64,000 bases of DNA from Hirundichthys speculiger (Eukaryota; Chordata; Actinopteri; Beloniformes; Exocoetidae): NCBI GenBank assembly GCA_018398805.1, contig JAGFBZ010000737.1:484312-548311 (forward strand). The letters run 5' to 3'. This document shows, in pieces, positions 34,951-46,877 of the stretch. Made by a program: the position numbers and the translations under genes. The notes below the pieces were generated by a model that was given only the letters and a program-made list of their open reading frames with translations, was not told the DNA's origin and ran no database searches. Position 1 is the first letter of the stretch; each line of letters opens with the position of its first letter.

Positions 34951-35079
34951 TTCTCATGGTACGTAACATTACTTCAACAGACCCCAGCGGTAGTTTTGAG
35001 GCAAGTTTATTATATTATTGAAGACTTACCTCAAAACTACCACTCGGTTCTGTTGAAGTAACGTTATGTAGCATGAGAA
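34951..35079. repeat. 129-bp near-perfect hairpin beside fam120c exon
   Basis: The left arm is 34951-35005, the right arm 35025-35079, the loop 19 nt. The 55-bp arms match at about 47 positions, and several mismatches are G-U compatible. The end of the right arm is 56 bp before the next exon (35136). This could be a tiny snap-back MITE or a source of a small RNA; no paralogue was seen in the window. Confidence 0.85.
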
Positions 35080-35135
35080 ACTGTCTCATGCCAAGACAGT
35101 GGAAAATTCTTAATAATTTTATTTCCTCTTTTCAG

Positions 35136-35199
35136 TAGGGGAAAAGAGATTGCAGCAAAAATAAAAGGAGGGAAAAAGACAGCTGCCAACAGAACACAG
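35136..35199 (+). CDS. fam120c: fam120c coding exon (small, basic)
   Basis: The exon encodes (G)RGKEIAAKIKGGKKTAANRT plus Q, a Lys-rich, positively charged stretch that extends the Gly-Arg region. The first base completes Gly from the previous exon; it ends in phase 0. The acceptor is CCTCTTTTCAG|TAGGGG (the TAG is out of frame) and the donor ACACAG|GTACAG. Phase agreement on both sides supports it although the segment is less conserved. Confidence 0.85.
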
Positions 35200-35350
35200 G
35201 TACAGCATCAACAGTACACTAAAACTGTACGGTAGTTCAGATCCCAAATGAGTAGTAAACATTTGACCAGGTCACATCTTTTAGTTTCTTTCTGTCCACT
35301 GCTATTTTTATTTTTTTTACATTTTTTTATTCTGTTTTTATTGTCCACAG

Positions 35351-35608
35351 ACAACATCATCCCCCTCATCCAGCAGTCCACCAAAGTCCTCGGAGGAGGC
35401 AGGCTCCACACCAGATATTGCACCTCAGCAGCTGAATGGCAGCTCAGCAGCCTCTGCCATCGGCCAGTCCTTGGAGCTGGCCCCCCGGGCCCAGCCAATC
35501 CCGTGTGCCTTAGCCACCAGAGACAACCAATCAGAGGGGGTTGAAGTGGAGGCCCCCTGTTGCCTTGACAACTGCCCATCAGACAAAGCCCTGCAGAAAG
35601 AGGAGTGA
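35351..35608 (+). CDS. fam120c: fam120c last coding exon
   Basis: 85 codons plus TGA at 35606-35608 encode a Ser/Pro-rich start (TTSSPSSSSPPKSSEEAGS), PDIAPQQLNGSSAAS and the end CPSDKALQKEE. The final KEE also ends FAM120A. The acceptor is TGTCCACAG|ACA, phase 0. The region is predicted disordered by composition. The start of the whole gene and its N-terminal nuclease-like domain are upstream of this window. Confidence 0.9.
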   Translation, partial: TTSSPSSSSPPKSSEEAGSTPDIAPQQLNGSSAASAIGQSLELAPRAQPIPCALATRDNQSEGVEVEAPCCLDNCPSDKALQKEE

Positions 35609-35962
35609 TGGCATCCATCCCAGGATGCAATACTCTCAGAGAGTTGTATGTTTGACTGCCTTTCCCTGTTTTTGTAGCCCTTGTCAGCTAGCAGTTCATA
35701 TTATCATATGGAGCAGGAAGTGAAGTAAACCCCTCCTTTTCTACTTTGCTGCTCCATCTGATAGACTAAAGCGGTTAGCTGTTGCTCCTTTTAATTTTTC
35801 TTATATTGATTTACATTGTTTCACAAAGTTTTTTTTTGTTCATGAGTCTGTAAGCACCCCACCCCCCATAAAATTCTAAATGTCACCCTCCTACACACAG
35901 CCAAAAATAGCTTCAAGCTCTATACCCATCATGGCCATCATGCCCCCCCATCCCCCCACTCA

Positions 35963-35968
35963 AATAAA
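35963..35968 (+). terminator. fam120c: Candidate poly(A) signal AATAAA (proximal)
   Basis: AATAAA lies 355 bp after the fam120c stop. It is followed within 10 bp by C26 and A23 homopolymers. Confidence 0.4.
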
Positions 35969-35977
35969 GTGTGCGAA

Positions 35978-35982
35978 CCCCC

Positions 35983-36013
<31 letters not shown>

Positions 36014-36026
36014 AAAAAAAAAAAAA
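35978..36026 (+). repeat. C26-A23 homopolymer pair
   Basis: Twenty-six C are followed immediately by twenty-three A. Length is likely unstable and error-prone in assembly. The opposite strand gives long T/G runs and false Gly/Phe frames. Confidence 0.95.
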
Positions 36027-39000
36027 GAGTTGGGGTATCTTTACAGTTGGAACCCCTTATTGTATGTTTTAACTGGTTCCGTTGTTTGAATTCCTGCACA
36101 CTGTTGTTAATGTTAGAGTTACAGTGACTGATATAAATTGGGTTCCACGGTTGCAGCTCCTTCAACTGGTCACTGTAGTCGGTAGTTATATATCACTGTG
36201 GTTTGTTGCCATAGTCATCTTGTGAGACATTTACTCTTACATTAGTTGAGAAGTGTGCAGAGTTTGCATATGTGAGAATGTGTTAAACAAAGTGGTGTAT
36301 CATTCTCGTGTGCAGTGTCCCCTCACTCCACCACACACTGCAAGCTGGCACCATAATGGAAATAGTGTGCCATTTTCCTTTGACCCATGTAACATAGCCC
36401 ACTGCTTAGCTATTCTAATAGACCCCAAGAATTTATGCACCTTAAGTCCTTTAGTATGCAAGATTGCCCCTTCCCCAATTTTCCCTTTCTCCCAAAGCTT
36501 TGATTGTATTAACCCAGCAGAAGCACTTAACGTTGTATTTAAGTAAAATGAATCAGAATAGGCCCTTATACAGCTGAATTGACAGTCTGTCAGTGTTCTG
36601 TGCTCCTGAATACATCTTTGTCATGTAGAACTGCATTTAAAGGTAGAGATCTATTTGAGAGACGTCAGAATGTGAACAGAGTGATTTCAGATGAAGAAGC
36701 ACTTTGTTTAAAAATGTTCAGCTACACTGGATAGTCCTCTACCAGTTGATATAGAAACTAAAAACTTTATGGCACCTTTTTGAATTGAGGCCAAATAGAA
36801 AATATTGCTACCCAGTAAACTAAATGTTTTATGAATATTTAGTCCTTTCAGACTGGCCTCACACATTCAGTCAAGAACTTTGCAATGAAGCTAAAAGGAT
36901 TTTTGACTATCCAAGTGAAAGACTCCTTGGTGTCATTTCAGATGTATTAAAAAAATATTTCAAAAGTTTATATCGATGAGGCACACCACCTGAGGCAGCA
37001 AGTCACCTTAAAGATGTGTGGCAGCAATGTTGTAAAGTGAACTATTTTGCCATTGCAATAGCCAGACACTGAGAGCTGTTGCCCTCCAAAACTCTCGTGC
37101 GTCACTTTAGACCAGCAGGAAATGTTAATCCTGCTCTGAAGAACTTCCCTCAGATACTATAGAGACTCTGTGAGCTTCACATCACATGTCACATGACAGG
37201 GGAGAGGGAGGCCTTGTAGCGGCATGAGTGTGCGCACTCGGCCTGAGACTTAAAATATACAGAAATGTTTTGATAAAGCACTCACGTTTGTATCTAAAGG
37301 AATGTGGTCTCAACCACAATCGTCTCCTTTGACAATGGAAAAAGAAGCACCTGCATCTTACCAAAAATTGCTAGCACAGCTGCAAGTATAAAAGCAGTAG
37401 ACCATAAAGTATTGCCTGAGAGTACTGGCCTTGAACATTGCCATCTCTGAAATCAATTGATTACATGACATGAAAAGGCAAGTTGGAACAAAGCACCTTA
37501 TTTTCTCACATTATGGACTTGTGTTCCATAGAGTGCCACAAATTCGTCACAGAAAAAGCTCTTATGAAATGCCGATTGGAAGGATAAACCCTTGACTAGC
37601 TCTTAATGTAGTCAGGTGGGACGTCCCCTCAGTTATGAACGTAGCTATTGCAGTGACTTCGACAGTTGACCCAGCCATGAGTGTAGGCCTACACTCACCA
37701 TCATAGGGCTGGGCCACATTCTTATACCAGCACCAGCTGAAATCAGATGTTCAGACTTGTTAGCCATTATTGGTAGGGAGTAAGCAAGCGAGTGCAGTAG
37801 GTGTTTATAGGCAAACAATAGGTAACAGTATTGTTGCTTAATGCTGAACTGTAAAAACAGAAGTGACCAAGACTAGATGAGAGAATATAGCTCCACTGGT
37901 CGAAATACTAAGTCTAGGATTACTAGGAGTCACATACTTAACTGCTTTCCACTATTGACGTTAGTACAAAATATTTGTATTGCAACAGACATTGTTAGAA
38001 GATGGCTGCAGCGAGCCAGATATACGATGCCCTATCTCGATTTGCTCGCCAGTCAACAGTTAAAATACACTTACACAAAACATAAAACACACAAAATAGA
38101 TAGTTATCAGTTGCATTTGCTACCAGCAGCATTCGCTGCTTTTGTGCTGAAGTGATTTTGTGCAGTTTCAGTTCAGTGGAGTTGCCATGAATTCATCAGA
38201 GATCATTTGGACAACACATTCTGCTGACTAAGAAATATCTCACACAAATGTACATGCATGGATTAAAATGAACAGGTTGAAGTGTCAGCCAGGTACAAAA
38301 CCAACCATCTACACCCACACACACTTAAACATTTATACAGACTCATACATAGATGTTATACCCTGAGTTACACAGTAGCTAGTATGGAAAAAAGTCAAAA
38401 CAACACATTATGTAGTGTTCTTCTTTTGTTCACATCTGTTTTAGTTCGATAGGTATTGGTATGGTCGATAGGTATGATTTTTATGCTTGTTATCTTAACA
38501 GTCCCCTTATGTTTTTTTTGTTTCCCAATACTTGGTCATTCACTTCTTTTCTCTGTCCTTGAACCCCTTCAATCTCTTGTAAAGTAAATGCATCCACTCA
38601 CACACATAAACAAGTCCCACATTAGGTCATCAAATGACCACACACACACAAAACACATATAGTACACATGGATGACACATTGACAATAAACCCACTCCCC
38701 ATTTCAGTTGTCTTTCAACTCCCTCTCTTCTCTCTGACTCTGTTTGTCATTGATCTTTTTTCCTCTTTGGGCTGCCTCAAACCTTGATCAGCCTGCCTAA
38801 CAATAAAGGCTATATTAACGTTGATAATCAGTTTCTGTATGTATCTAGAGTTTGGGGGAGGGGGGTCAAAAGTCTCTTATTCAATTGTGCAAATGTGTTT
38901 TTACTATTTTTAATGTTATTACATCTTCTAATCCTAATCCTACCATTGCTACAGTTAGAACTGAAATATGCTTAGCTAGAGATTTGAACTGTAATGATTG

Positions 39001-39162
39001 CCATTCTCCCTGCCTGTTTTATGTGGCATCTTAGACCGCTTCACTATTCATCTTATGTCAGTAAATATTGCCCATTTTTGGAATTTAAATCCTCTCTGAT
39101 TGCCTGACGATTTATGTCATTATAAATTGAACCTGAGCTTGTAAACTCCTTATAACAAATGT

Positions 39163-39203
39163 GCACACACACACACAAACACACACACATATATATATAT
39201 ATC
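39163..39203. repeat. (CA)n(TA)n microsatellite
   Basis: CACACACACACAAACACACA followed by TATATATATATC. Confidence 0.95.
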
Positions 39204-39799
39204 TATACACAAAGAAAAAGTTAGGGATAATCAATTTTTGAGTGAAATTTATGGAAAATGTACGGTAATATATCATAACAGTAGGACATTTAAGTAGAAA
39301 CATGTAGTGATAATTTCTTTATTTTAAACAATATATTGAAACAAAAGTTAACAACCATGGTGGCTTTACCACAACAACAAAAAAAAATGTCAGCCGGCAC
39401 TGTTTACAATGAAGCAGTCATCAGCATGGGATGTGGCCAAAGGACGTCCACTTTTATACCTTTCTATGACTCTTCCAGTCTCTCTCTGTCTCTTGCAACC
39501 TGCTGATGATACTCTTCGACACTTTAAGCCCAGTGGCAATTTCCCTCAAAGAAAACCCCATTTAAAAGCTTAACAATGACTGGGTACTGTTGATTAAGCA
39601 TAGTCTCAATCTCTTTATGTCCAAATGTTTAAATACAAATTGTAATGAAACAAGAACATTTAATTACCTCGTTAGAAAGTACTGAAACACTGAACAGTAG
39701 GACACGTGAATTAAAAAGTTTAGAGGATATTAGATTAAGTTCACCTGTAAAGGTGCATTATAAAATGTCATCAGAAACCCAAATATCCCTGACTTTTGT

Positions 39800-39948
<149 letters not shown>

Positions 39949-41441
39949 GTGTCCATGGAGATGCAGGCCGACACAGACAAGTGAGCAAGCTGATGGCCAA
40001 ACAGATATAATCTGTTTCAAAATCCTGTTTGAGCAGTGGAAATGTCTGAGCTCTTTTGCAAGCACATTCATTGCATTTTGGAAGGATTTTTGGTTTTCTA
40101 CACACACAAAAAATAAAATTATAATTTGATCTCACAAATCTGCTCACCCTCAGTTCTGTACATTGGGTCTACGTGGTACAGCATAACTAGTGTCATAGAA
40201 TTACCATTTGCTTTCTAGAAGTTCTGTCAAACTAATGACAGTGCTACATCTGACATTGTGCAACAGTTTGCTACATAACAGCTGGAAAAAAAGAAAAGGG
40301 AAGACTAGATGTTTATGTAGCTATGTATGCACTGATGTATGAAAGCAAGGACAAAGTAATTTCTTTAGTAACACTGCTGTGTTGAGCGAAAGAGCTGACA
40401 GTAGAACATAAACAGAAATTTGTGAGAGAGCAAATGAAATTTTTTTTTTAGCACAAAGTACACTTCTGGTAGTTTACATTAAGATATTTTATGAAAAGAA
40501 AAAAAAACTATTTTCAAAATATAATGTATGAGCTGTGCTCAGAAAATGTTGTTGGCTACTGAGTACTGAAGTGTAGATATTACACTGTGTGTGTGGCCAA
40601 GACCAAAAGTGAGTTTGTGTTCAGGGTTTGTGGGTAAATATGCATCTCCACTCCAATCAGATGATGCGAGGAAAACTCACCCTCTGTGTAACAGAAGTTA
40701 AAATAAGATCTGTCAAATATTCAGTTCAAAGCAGCCCTCCTCAACGATTACTGGAATGTGAGAATGGGAAAAAAAGCTCTGTTATGTGAAAAGAACAAGA
40801 GAGTCCCAGAATAAAAGTACTAGATAGTGTACAAAAATGAGAAACAGTATTTTGTTTGTTATATTGAATGTAGAATGGAGTCATCAGAAGGTGCTGTTCC
40901 TGTCCTGATCTATTAGATCTCTTCATTTCTTTTGTTTTTTCTTTTGCCATTTGAATCAAGGTTCCTAATTTCTGTGTCTCCCTCTACACTACCACCCCAC
41001 CCCCTAACTGCAGTGTACCACCTCCTCTTACCCCCCCACCTACACATACACACACACCCGTTATGGCTGAGTCTCAGTCAAGATGGTCATTAAGGGCCAA
41101 TCTCATCATATTGGTCAACCCTCAACAGCTGGTGACCTGACCCAAAACTTATCTGTGGTTAAACTATCAAAAATGGTTAAAATGTATCCGTAATATAATT
41201 ATAGAAATTTTATCATCATCATTATTGCTGTTATAATTATGGTTGGTATAATTTGTCATTGTTAGCATTATGGAAGCATCAGATGGCTTGAGGAAAGGTG
41301 AGAGAAGAAAGCTTTTTTCTTTTTTTTTTTTTTCTTCTGACTGTTGGTGGTCTGATCTCAGAGGGAGGGGAGGAAAGGTTCAGAAATGGACAAAGATGGC
41401 AGTCCTGTTTGTACTGGTTGGGGAATGACTTACATTGCTGA

Positions 41442-41447
41442 AATAAA
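41442..41447 (+). terminator. fam120c: Candidate distal poly(A) signal AATAAA
   Basis: GCTGAAATAAAATCTATTC followed 15 bp later by a 12-A run. This is the last good signal before repeats resume at about 41880. Confidence 0.4.
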
Positions 41448-41884
41448 ATCTATTCTTTTAGTAAAAAAAAAAAACTGTGTCCAGTGTCTTGATTTTTAAA
41501 ATTCTATGTTTGTTTTTGGTAAACAAAGCAAGGTTGCCTTAGAGTGAGAAGCAGGATGTTTGTGCATTTATTGGAATAAATAAAGGTTTCCAAATTCAGA
41601 ATTTTACAGGTGATTTACATGACAGTTGTCAGCTTTTGAGATTTGAATATCTGTAATTTAATTTTCATAATTTACTAGCCACACCTACTAATTACAAATT
41701 GAGGGGTAAATTTATCTTAAGTTTTAAGTTGTACTGTACAAACATTTAATTTATGTTACACATTCAATTCATGCTGTTCAGGGGCAAGGCTGAAGCCAAT
41801 CCACGGTATGACCAGGCCAGTAAGAGGTACACCCTGAATAGGGCAACAATCCGTTATAAGGGTAATTCAGTTCATTTCTACTTT

Positions 41885-42180
41885 ATTGGGGCCTGAGTAT
41901 CAAGGGTGCGAGGACCCTATCATACCTGTCAAGTATCCCATTTTGGCCGGGAAAGTCCCGTATTTTACTCTTCTCTCCCGCCGTACTCCCGTATTAGTAT
42001 TTTTCCCATAAATCTCCCATATTTTAACCTGCGTTATTAAAAAATAATAATACCGCATCGGACGGAGTAAAAAACAAACAAAAATTAAAACTGCAAGCAG
42101 TGTTTATCGGGGCTCGCACCCATGTCCACCGCCCCCCAGGTGTCCACCACCTTCCCAAGCCAGTCTGGAATCAAGACAAT
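41885..42180 (+). repeat. Fragments of dispersed DNA repeats
   Basis: GGGGCCTGAGTATCAAGGGT is a diverged head of the 'GGGCCCGAGCACC' repeat. It is followed by TACCTGTCAAGTATCCCATT and TGGCCGGGAAAGTCCCGTAT, the end of another common fish element (41924-42010). GTTTATCGGGGCTCGCACCC at about 42101 may be the continuation of the first. Confidence 0.5.
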
Positions 42181-42299
42181 ACAGTGATAACTCCATTTGG
42201 TTATAAAATGGAAAAGTTTCTGTTCAGCTTGAATCCAAAGGTATGAAAAAAAAAACTGGCCTGGAATCTACTCAGAGCTGAGTTCTAACCTGCCATATC

Positions 42300-42585
42300 A
42301 AGGCTGTAACTGTCACAGCTGTCTATAATCTTAAGCAAATATAAAGAGTCAGAGGTCTGATGTCCAGAGCAGATTTACAGAAACTTATCCAGCCTTTATC
42401 TCCAGCAGACTTGACTACCATAATGATCTTTAGTCTGATTAGACAGCTTCAGATCATGATGAACCCTGTTGCCAGAGTTCTAACAAGAACCAGGAAAACT
42501 GACCACATCACTGCTGTTACCTCAGACTCATCCATGCACAAAATTCGGATGGTGAATAAGGACTTTTATCAGTATGAGCTGTAGG
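42300..42585 (+). pseudogene. LINE reverse transcriptase C-terminal fragment
   Basis: The frame includes VARVLTRTRKTDHIT, the segment that follows the catalytic domain in many fish LINE reverse transcriptases (ARVLTRTR..DHITPVL...). The expected LHWLPV motif is absent. Only about 90 residues are readable. Confidence 0.55.
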
Positions 42586-42649
42586 AATCCAAGGCTGATC
42601 TGATAAAGCACAAATAGGATACACAATACACAAAATAATGTGACCAAAA

Positions 42650-43990
42650 TCATGGTCCTTTGACGAGACAGAGTCACTGTGATGTTAAAAATTTATGCTG
42701 TGTAAAATCCGGCCTCCTGAAGGAGTGCTCGGTGGCAGCTGGTTGGGGACATTGGCAGAATCGGATGGAACCACTGTGCTCTGGTGAGTGTGATTTTTGT
42801 CCCTTTCGTTCGCTGGCCTGCGACGGAGCGGTGTGGAGTTTTTGTGTGTTGGTTGTGTTTTCCCTGTCTGCCTGTGCTTGTGCGGTTCTGGCTCTGCCCA
42901 TGTGCCTGTTTGCCGCTTGTCTGTTTCTGTGTCCGTTGGGTAGCGAGCACATCAGTTTATCTGTCGCTGTTGGTGCCGGGGCTGCTGAGGAGCGCCATTG
43001 TTTTTCCTTGATATTACTGATGAGTGGTCAGGCTGCAGGTGTGCACCGTGTGGGTAGCACCCGTTGAGACAGAGGGGTGACCCTACCTTCGACGCCGTTG
43101 TTTTCCGGTCCCGGGTGTGTAGAGCGAAATTTGTGACAAAGAACAAAAAAAAAGAGGAAAAAAAAAAACTGGGGACCTGAGACTCAGCTGTTTCTGAGCG
43201 TGCTACGTTGACGCCTAACGCAGGCGAGGACAGCGTTGAACTGAGGTAAATTCCTGACCTATGTCTGCATAAAGCTCTGCATAACACTGTCTCTCAGCCC
43301 AACAGCAACAGCGGACGGCCCACACGAGATGAGGGCTCTGACGTCCGTCTTCAATGTGTGAGACATTATGCAGCAGTGTTCAGCAGTCCAGCAGCGTGCT
43401 GGAAGGTTGGGAGGTGCCGACAGCGAAGTGACGCCATCTGGACAAGAACTACAAATACTGATAACACTTGGCTCTTTGCAGTGAAGCACTGCTTGCTAAA
43501 GTTTTCTGTCAACACTGAGTGTCTGGACACAGAGGGTAAGAGTTTTAAACACATTCATTTCTGTGTTTCTGTGTTCCTCATGAAGGTCTCAAAGTAATTA
43601 AGCTGGATGTGGATGAAGGTCAATCATTTGTCCATTCCTCTGCCAGCAACAACAACTGTTTGTGATTGTTGTGCATTATGTGTTGTCTGCAGGAGTGTGT
43701 GAATGTTTCGGACGACTCCGACTCTCAAAGGGCTTTGACGACACTTGGACTGACGTGGGCTCCATTTTGACTGACTGTGTGAAGGCAGGTGACTGGCAGA
43801 CGACCCTGAACCTACTGTTTTTTACAGTGCAGACAGGAATGCATATCGTATGCCATTCATCCTAGGTGTCCACGCGTCGCGCTGTGTTCACCTGGAGGAT
43901 GATATGGATTTCTGCCTGCCGACCAATGCCGAGATGGGCCAAATACCAGCGCTCCAGAACGTCCTGTACACCCATACCCTATAGTATCAC
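42650..43990 (+). other. Region upstream of the retroviral pol, possibly 5' LTR/leader and gag remnants
   Basis: The stretch is GC-richer than its surroundings and ends where the reverse transcriptase begins. No paired LTR, primer-binding site or capsid/nucleocapsid motif could be recognised. The frame at 42660-43067 is hydrophobic and Cys-rich, but shows no known domain. It is probably the decayed 5' part of the provirus. Confidence 0.35.
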
Positions 43991-44500
43991 AGATTCCTAG
44001 TTCAGCAAAATGGTTTTCTGTTGTGGATTTGGTTAATGCATTTTTCAGTGTTCCTGTCCATCCCGACAGCCAGTTCTGGTTTGCGTTCAACTTCAAAGGT
44101 GAGCCTTGGACATTCACCCATTTGTGTCAAGGCTACTGTGAATCACCGACGATCTACAACGCTGCTCTGAGACGCAGCCTTGAACATTTGACCTTGTCCC
44201 CTGGGACAGTCATGCTGCAATACACCGATGATGTGTTGCTGGCTCGTCCCACACAGCAGCAGTGTGAGACCGACACAGTTGCTCTTCTTCAGCACTTGGC
44301 GAAGGATGGCCACAAAGCCAGCCTGTCCAAATTGCAGTATGTGAAACAGCAGGTAAAGTTTCTGGGTCATTCTATTTCAGCTGATGGCAGATCGTTGTCA
44401 CCGAAGCGGGTGGAGGCCATCCAGCGTGTTCCCAGACCTCTCACAAAGAAACAGGTGATGTATTTTCTGGCATGTGTTCTTAGTGTCAGATGTTGATCAT
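43990..44500 (+). pseudogene. Endogenous retrovirus pol: reverse transcriptase part
   Basis: The frame shows the palm start VVDLVNAFFSVPVHP, the QGYCESPTIYNAAL-type segment, and the catalytic YTDD at 44221-44232, followed by the FLGHSIS thumb-side motif. This pattern is that of class I (gamma/epsilon-like) retroviruses and differs from the Ty3/Gypsy element at 48590-51860, which has YLDD. Upstream fingers and the protease are missing. The frame stops at 44496 and sequence continues in another frame at 44490. It is an old, dead copy. Confidence 0.85.
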
Positions 44501-44684
44501 AGGCTATGCAGAGCTTGAGGCTCCTTTGGCTTCCCTCATTCATGGACGAGGGCTGGCTGCACATGATAAGGTCAGTTGGACACCGGAGGCGGAAGAGGCC
44601 TTCCAGAAGCTGAAGCAGGCCCTGCAGGCTCCACCTGCCTTGGGCCTGCTGGACTCTGTGCGCCCTTTCACACAAACAGTGAGT

Positions 44685-44723
<39 letters not shown>

Positions 44724-45400
44724 TTGGGGGGGGGGGGGGGGGGTTGTTCATGACATCTGTTCTGTTGCAGGAACATGGAGGTGTGTTGAGGCCTGTGGCT
44801 TATTTCTCTGGTAAGATGGGTCCAGTTGCAGCCGGGCTCCCACGTTGTTTGTGAGCTGTGGCTGCGGCTGAAAAGGCTGTCTATGCCTCACGTGATCTGG
44901 TAGGTTATACTGATCTGACACTTTTGGTACCACACGCAGTGTCCATGATCCTGCTGGAGCAGAAAACATCTCATTTGTCTGCTGCTAGGTGGCTTCGGTA
45001 CCAGACTGTTTTCCTTGATTTGCCAAACATAACCGTGAAACGATGCAATGTCTTAAATCCAGCCACTCATGCCAGGTCCAGAGGACAGCGGGCCTCACAA
45101 CTGTGTGGCTGTGATTAATGAGGTTTGCTCTCTTCGACCTGATCTTCAGGAAACAGCTCTGGTGAATCCGGATTTGATTCTGTACGTGGTCGGCTCGGCG
45201 TTCAGGGATGAGCGTACAGAAGAAACGGTATGATTCGCAGTCGTGTCAGACCATGAGATTCTGGCATCCGGCTCACTTCCACATCAATGTTCGGCCCAAG
45301 CAGCTGAACTGGTGGCTTTGACTGAAGCGTGCAGATTGGCGAAGGGGAAGAGCATCACGATTTACAAAGATAGCAGGTATGGATTTGGAGTCATGATTTT
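44490..45400 (+). pseudogene. Endogenous retrovirus pol: connection and RNase H part, broken
   Basis: Segments in different frames follow in the expected order: APPALGLLDSVRPFTQ (44623-44680), a poly(G) tract (44685-44743), GGVLRPVAYFSGKMGPVAAG (about 44777-44838), and an LVPHAVSMIL stretch near 44925. LNPATHA lies near 45055. At least three frameshifts or stops separate them (one TGA near 44851). The part 45120-45400, where the RNase H core should start, is unreadable in one frame. Confidence 0.75.
44685..44743 (+). repeat. G37-TTTT-G18 tract inside the retroviral pol
   Basis: 37 G, four T, 18 G. Pol similarity resumes directly after it, so the tract is an expansion in the coding sequence, or an assembly artefact. 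Confidence 0.9.
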
Positions 45401-45403
45401 GGG

Positions 45404-46099
45404 GTGATTTGGAAGTGTAGACGGTTTCTGAAATCGGATGGAAAGCCTGTCCTGAATGCAGATAAGGTGGATGCTCTCTTGGAGGCCATCCTTCTGCCCA
45501 GCTCCATAGCTGTGTGCAGGTGTCCATCTCATGTTAACGGGCCTGATTTGATTTCTCCAGGCAACACTCGTGCAGACGCGGCTGCGAAGGTGGCTGCTCG
45601 TTCTCCTGTTAACTATTCTCTCGTCTCTGCAGTGGCATCCACAGGGGGAGAAGACATGTTTGCGTCCCTACGTGCGATGCAGTCATTCTCCTCCCCGGCT
45701 GAGAAACGGTTGTGGCAGCGGGACGGCTGTTGTCTGGTTGATGGCGTGTGGCGTGCAGGTGACTCAAGACCATGTTTGCCAAAACATTTTTTCTCCCACT
45801 TTGCTAGGCTGACGCACGGGTTGGACCACGCATCCCGGGGGGTCATGTTGTCGACCTTGGCTAAGTACTGGTTCACGTTGGGTTTTTCCTCTTATGCGCA
45901 GAAGTTCTGCGGGTCCTGTGTGATCTGTGCCTCCCGCAACGCAGGAGGGGGGGTGAAGACGCCACTGGCTGCTCATCCGCAGCCTGATAGACCGTTTGAG
46001 TACATCATGCTTGATTTTATTGAGCTCTCCCCTTGTGAGGGGAAGAAATATTATCTGGTTGTTGTTGACATGTTTTCGAAATGGGTTTCCCTCTTCTAA
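45404..46099 (+). pseudogene. Endogenous retrovirus pol: end of RNase H and N-terminal integrase
   Basis: One frame of about 230 residues. GNTRADAAAKVAA (45561-45600) is the last RNase H motif with its Asp. The HHCC zinc domain of integrase follows (LTHGLDHASRG at about 45808, with CGSCVICASR at about 45908). Next come PQPDRPFEYIMLDFIELSP and LVVVDMFSKWVS, the beginning of the catalytic core with the first Asp. It ends at a TAA (46097), and core sequence continues in another frame (46107). Closest overall to class I retroviruses. Confidence 0.85.
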
Positions 46100-46690
46100 G
46101 GCTGACAGCTTCACATTGGCGAAGGCTTTGCTGATGGAGATTCTGCCACGTTGGGGGATTCCATCTAAGATCTACAGTGACAACGGCACCCACTTTAAGA
46201 ACGAGGCCCTGGCACAGAGACAGGGTTGTCCTGGCTAAAGATTTTACCTGTCGTGTTGCTGTACATGCGGATGCGTGTGTGATCGAGGGCGAACCTGAGT
46301 TTGTTCGAGATCCTCTTTGGCAGAACACCGCGGATGAAGCGCCGCCGATGGGAGTGGCCGCACCAGATAAGTGAATCCTTTCCATCAGCTGAATTGTGTG
46401 AGAATTCTGTGTTGTGGTATTGCAAGAATTTGTACTCTGTACTGACGCAGATCACCTCACAGGTGAAGGTGGCCCAGCCTGTACCAGCCAGTGGACCCCT
46501 GCACAGACTACAACCGGGCGATTGGGTTCTGGTGCGGGAGCTACGTCGGAAGCATTGGAAGGCGAAGCGGTGGAACGGCCCGTTCCAGGTTCTGCTGATG
46601 ACCCACACTGCTGTTAAAATAGCGGAGCGGGTGACCTGGATTCACGCCAGCCACTGCAAGAGAGTCCCTGTTCCGGCTTCTGACCCCTAG
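46100..46690 (+). pseudogene. Endogenous retrovirus pol: integrase core and C-terminal domain, broken
   Basis: AKALLMEILPRWGIPSKIYS then DNGTHFKNEAL (46115-46210) carries the second catalytic Asp. The segment with the catalytic Glu is deleted: after 46235 the sequence jumps to FEILFGRTPRMKRR at 46302 in a new frame. The C-terminal part ends with LQPGDWVLVRELRRKHW, WNGPFQVLLMT and WIHASHCKRVP, the SH3-like domain of class I integrases. The stop is at 46688-46690. Confidence 0.8.
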
Positions 46691-46877
46691 GCTGATCTGA
46701 CCTCTGACCCATAGGCTGTTTCCCTCAGGCGTCTGATGCCTGGTTGCACCCTCACACAAACACACACTGAGCTCAAAGAACAACAGCCACGGAAGAAGAG
46801 GAGACAGAAGACACATACAATACATTCAAGACTGTTGTGTTCTAATTAATGACTGTTACATCACATATTCATCACCC

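Larger units (their letters stand above)
28049..35135 (+). other. fam120c: fam120c intron
   Basis: The 7.1-kb intron is dominated by nested DNA elements, listed separately. 29150-29900 and 33530-34940 hold no element I can define. 29930-29970 has four tandem copies of GCTCACGTTA. Confidence 0.75.

Noticed and set aside
5472..35608. Gene being FAM120A rather than FAM120C
   Set aside because: EIAGMVVGQWAG, the AVS.QLYEPDQ segment and the PPFYP...YPPRPMG region fit the C paralogue better from memory; a formal alignment is still needed.
35938..36165. Gly- and Phe-rich minus-strand ORF
   Set aside because: It is produced by the C26-A23 homopolymers.
42660..43067. 135-residue Cys- and Leu-rich ORF
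   Set aside because: No known domain; it lies in the presumed 5' part of a decayed provirus and has opposite-strand ORFs of similar length.
44490..44753. Poly-Gly tail as a real protein feature
   Set aside because: It is the G37-TTTT-G18 tract in a dead retroviral pol; other frames give equally long homopolymers.
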